Source: Streptomyces aurantiogriseus
GTDB taxonomy: Bacteria > Actinomycetota > Actinomycetes > Streptomycetales > Streptomycetaceae
Assembly: GCF_014649375.1 (NCBI RefSeq)
Contig: NZ_BMSX01000007.1
Coordinates: 332,467 to 396,466 of the forward strand
DNA: 64,000 bases
Direction of reading: 5' to 3'
Shown here piece after piece: positions 62,334-64,000 of the stretch. The notes beneath the pieces were generated by a model. That model saw only the letters and a list, made by a program, of their open reading frames with translations, ran no database searches and had not been told where the DNA came from. Each line of letters begins with the position of its first letter. Positions within the stretch are counted from its first letter, which is position 1. The translations under genes were made by a program, and so were the position numbers.

Positions 62334-62362
62334 CCGGCCCCGTTCCCCGCGAACGGGGCCGG
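62334..62362 (+). terminator. Hairpin terminator after the subtilase gene
   Basis: Perfect 11-bp stem (62334-62344 with 62352-62362), 7-nt loop, 16 bp after the stop codon, followed by TCTTGTCC. Confidence 0.85.
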
Positions 62363-62500
62363 TCTTGTCCGTAGACATACGCGTGAGTAGTTAACAAAGT
62401 GCCGGATTGCTCACCCGAATAGGGTGGGAAGGCTCCTCCGGTACAAGACCCCGTACGACCCGAGCACCACCCCCGCACGTCCGGACACACGTACGACCCC

Positions 62501-62587
62501 GGCGCGTTCGGGAACCCGAGTGGAAACCCGGCGCGTTCAGGAATCCGAGTGGAAACCCGGCGCGTCCGGGAATCCGAGTGGAATCCC
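62501..62587 (+). repeat. Three 29-bp direct repeats in the glgE leader
   Basis: Units start at 62501, 62530 and 62559 with a constant 29-bp period: GGCGCGTTCGGGAACCCGAG followed by TGGAAACCC, with few changes. Each has an internal CGGGAACCCG-type dyad, weaker in units 2 and 3. They end 144 bp before the glgE start and look like iterated binding sites; no protein is assigned. The rest of 62363-62731 is non-coding and holds the glgE promoter. Confidence 0.85.
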
Positions 62588-62731
62588 GGTTCGCCCGGCC
62601 CGAGCAACAACACCGGCCCGTCCGGGCCCGAGTACGCCCCCGTACACACCAGCACATCCGGCACCCCCACCGCAGGACCCACCTCCCCAGGATCCATCCG
62701 CCCACCCAAGTTGATGCGGACAGGAGCGGTC

Positions 62732-64000
62732 ATGCCCGCCACGCACCACTCGTCATCACCCCCGACACCCCGTACATCCCGCACCAAAGCACCGTCCGCG
62801 CGCCCCGCCGACGCCGGACCGCCGGCCCCGGAGCGATCCTCCGCGGGTGATGTGCCCGCCGTGGGGCGCATACCCGTCCTCGACGTCCGCCCGGTCGTCC
62901 AGCACGGGCGCCGGCCCGCCAAGGCGGTCACCGGGGAGACGTTCCAGATCTCGGCCACCGTGTTCCGCGAGGGCCATGACGCCGTCGCCGCCAACGTCGT
63001 CCTGCGCGGCCCCGACGGCCGCCCCGGCCCCTGGACGCCGATGCGCGAACTGGCGCCCGGCACCGACCGCTGGGGCGCCGAGGTCACCCCGGACGCGCCG
63101 GGCCGCTGGACGTACGCCGTGGAGGCCTGGGGCGATCCGGTCTCCACCTGGCGGCATCACGCCCACATCAAGATCCCGGCGGGGATCGACACCGAGTTGG
63201 TCCTGGAGGAGGGCGCCCGCCTCTACGAGCGCGCGGCCGCCGGAGCGCCCGAGGACGCGAGCGACGTCCTGCTCGCCGCGGTCGACGCCCTGCGTGACGA
63301 GTCCCGCCCGGCCGCCTCCCGACTCGCGGCGGCGCTGACCCCGGAGGTGGACGAGGTCCTCGCCCGCCATCCCCTGCGGGAACTGGTCACCGCGTCCGAC
63401 ACCCTGCCCCTGCTGGTCGAGCGGGAACGGGCCCTGTACGGCTCCTGGTACGAGTTCTTCCCCCGCTCCGAGGGCACGGCCGAGCATCCGCACGGCACCT
63501 TCCGGACGGCCGCCCGGCGGCTGCCCGCCATCGCCGCGATGGGCTTCGACGTCGTCTATCTGCCGCCGATCCATCCGATCGGGACGACCTTCCGGAAGGG
63601 GCGCAACAACACGCTCACCCCCGGCCCGCAGGACGTGGGCGTGCCGTGGGCGATCGGGTCCCCGGAGGGCGGCCACGACGCCGTGCACCCGGACCTCGGG
63701 ACGATCGACGACTTCGCCTGGTTCGTGGAGCAGGCGAGGGAGCAGGGGCTGGAGATCGCGCTGGACTTCGCCCTGCAGTGCTCCCCGGACCACCCCTGGG
63801 TGCAGAAGCACCCCGAGTGGTTCCATCACCGGCCGGACGGGACCATCGCCTACGCCGAGAATCCGCCGAAGAAGTACCAGGACATCTACCCCATCGCCTT
63901 CGACGCCGACATGGACGGCCTGGTCGCCGAGACCCTGCGCGTCCTGCGGCACTGGATGTCGTACGGGGTGCGGATCTTCCGTGTGGACAACCCGCACACC
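62732..64000 (+). CDS. glgE: Alpha-1,4-glucan:maltose-1-phosphate maltosyltransferase, 3'-partial
   Basis: GlgE extends alpha-1,4-glucans with maltosyl units from maltose 1-phosphate, the alternative to ADP-glucose-driven glycogen synthesis. The gene runs off the window after 423 codons. A low-complexity N-terminus of about 45 residues is followed by the GlgE N-domain (GRIPVLDVRPVVQHGRRPAKAVTGE), the GSWYEFFPRS motif, the barrel start FDVVYLPPIHPIG, and FALQCSPDHPWVQKHPEWF. The last codons, FRVDNPHT, include the nucleophile aspartate (residue 419 here). ATG 62732 has CAGGAG 5 nt upstream. In other Streptomyces, treS, pep2 and glgB follow. Confidence 0.97.
   Translation, partial: MPATHHSSSPPTPRTSRTKAPSARPADAGPPAPERSSAGDVPAVGRIPVLDVRPVVQHGRRPAKAVTGETFQISATVFREGHDAVAANVVLRGPDGRPGPWTPMRELAPGTDRWGAEVTPDAPGRWTYAVEAWGDPVSTWRHHAHIKIPAGIDTELVLEEGARLYERAAAGAPEDASDVLLAAVDALRDESRPAASRLAAALTPEVDEVLARHPLRELVTASDTLPLLVERERALYGSWYEFFPRSEGTAEHPHGTFRTAARRLPAIAAMGFDVVYLPPIHPIGTTFRKGRNNTLTPGPQDVGVPWAIGSPEGGHDAVHPDLGTIDDFAWFVEQAREQGLEIALDFALQCSPDHPWVQKHPEWFHHRPDGTIAYAENPPKKYQDIYPIAFDADMDGLVAETLRVLRHWMSYGVRIFRVDNPHT

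Overview
The window is a stretch of actinomycete chromosome, almost certainly Streptomyces. It has very high G+C with G/C-rich third codon positions, and frequent GTG and TTG starts. Typical Streptomyces families are present: an ATP-binding protein/XRE/DUF397 trio, EF-hand, SseB and DUF1990 proteins, and the GlgE pathway. Intergenic repeats of familiar Streptomyces type occur, and a rare TTA leucine codon is present. From memory, the order oligopeptide transporter, gcvT-gcvH-glyA-sdaA, glgX, neutral proteases, glgP, glgE resembles the SCO5440s-SCO5480s of S. coelicolor; this was not checked by alignment.

Layout. 1-7.9 kb: end of an esterase gene, a TRIC-type cation channel gene and a minus-strand peptide ABC operon in the order permease, binding lipoprotein, permease, ATPase, ATPase. 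8.2-11.4 kb: two SseB-family genes, a repeat-rich gap and a P-loop ATPase. 11.5-16.4 kb: a glycine riboswitch followed by gcvT, gcvH, glyA and sdaA, which together turn excess glycine into serine and then pyruvate; the P and L proteins are not here. 16.4-17.4 kb: a graveyard of hydrolase and TPR fragments. 17.5-24.2 kb: small redox, regulatory and lipoprotein genes, ending in a 5'-truncated polysaccharide deacetylase. 24.2-31.9 kb: glgX, two L,D-transpeptidase lipoproteins, an array of four 81-bp direct repeats, an enoyl-CoA hydratase and an ATP-binding protein.

32-44.5 kb: two heterodimeric ABC exporters flank a two-gene module. The module is a small Trypco1-type protein and a 1527-residue trypsin-like protease / STAND NTPase / beta-propeller protein. 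This is the best candidate in the window for a biological-conflict (defence or regulated-death) system, and the large gene carries a TTA codon. 44.7-48.7 kb: two paralogous secreted M4 metalloproteases. 48.8-58 kb: a DUF1990 protein, a cysteine-less AhpD/CMD-family protein behind a perfect ECF41-type promoter motif, MarR, a secreted EEP-family protein, a methyltransferase, the ATPase/XRE/DUF397 trio, an F420-type PPOX protein and several small orphan genes. 58-64 kb: glgP, a secreted subtilase and the start of glgE. With glgX these form the glycogen/maltose-1-phosphate branch; the window ends just after the GlgE catalytic aspartate.

All gene calls come from reading translations and motifs; no database search was run. 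Start sites were chosen from ribosome-binding sites, overlaps and family length.
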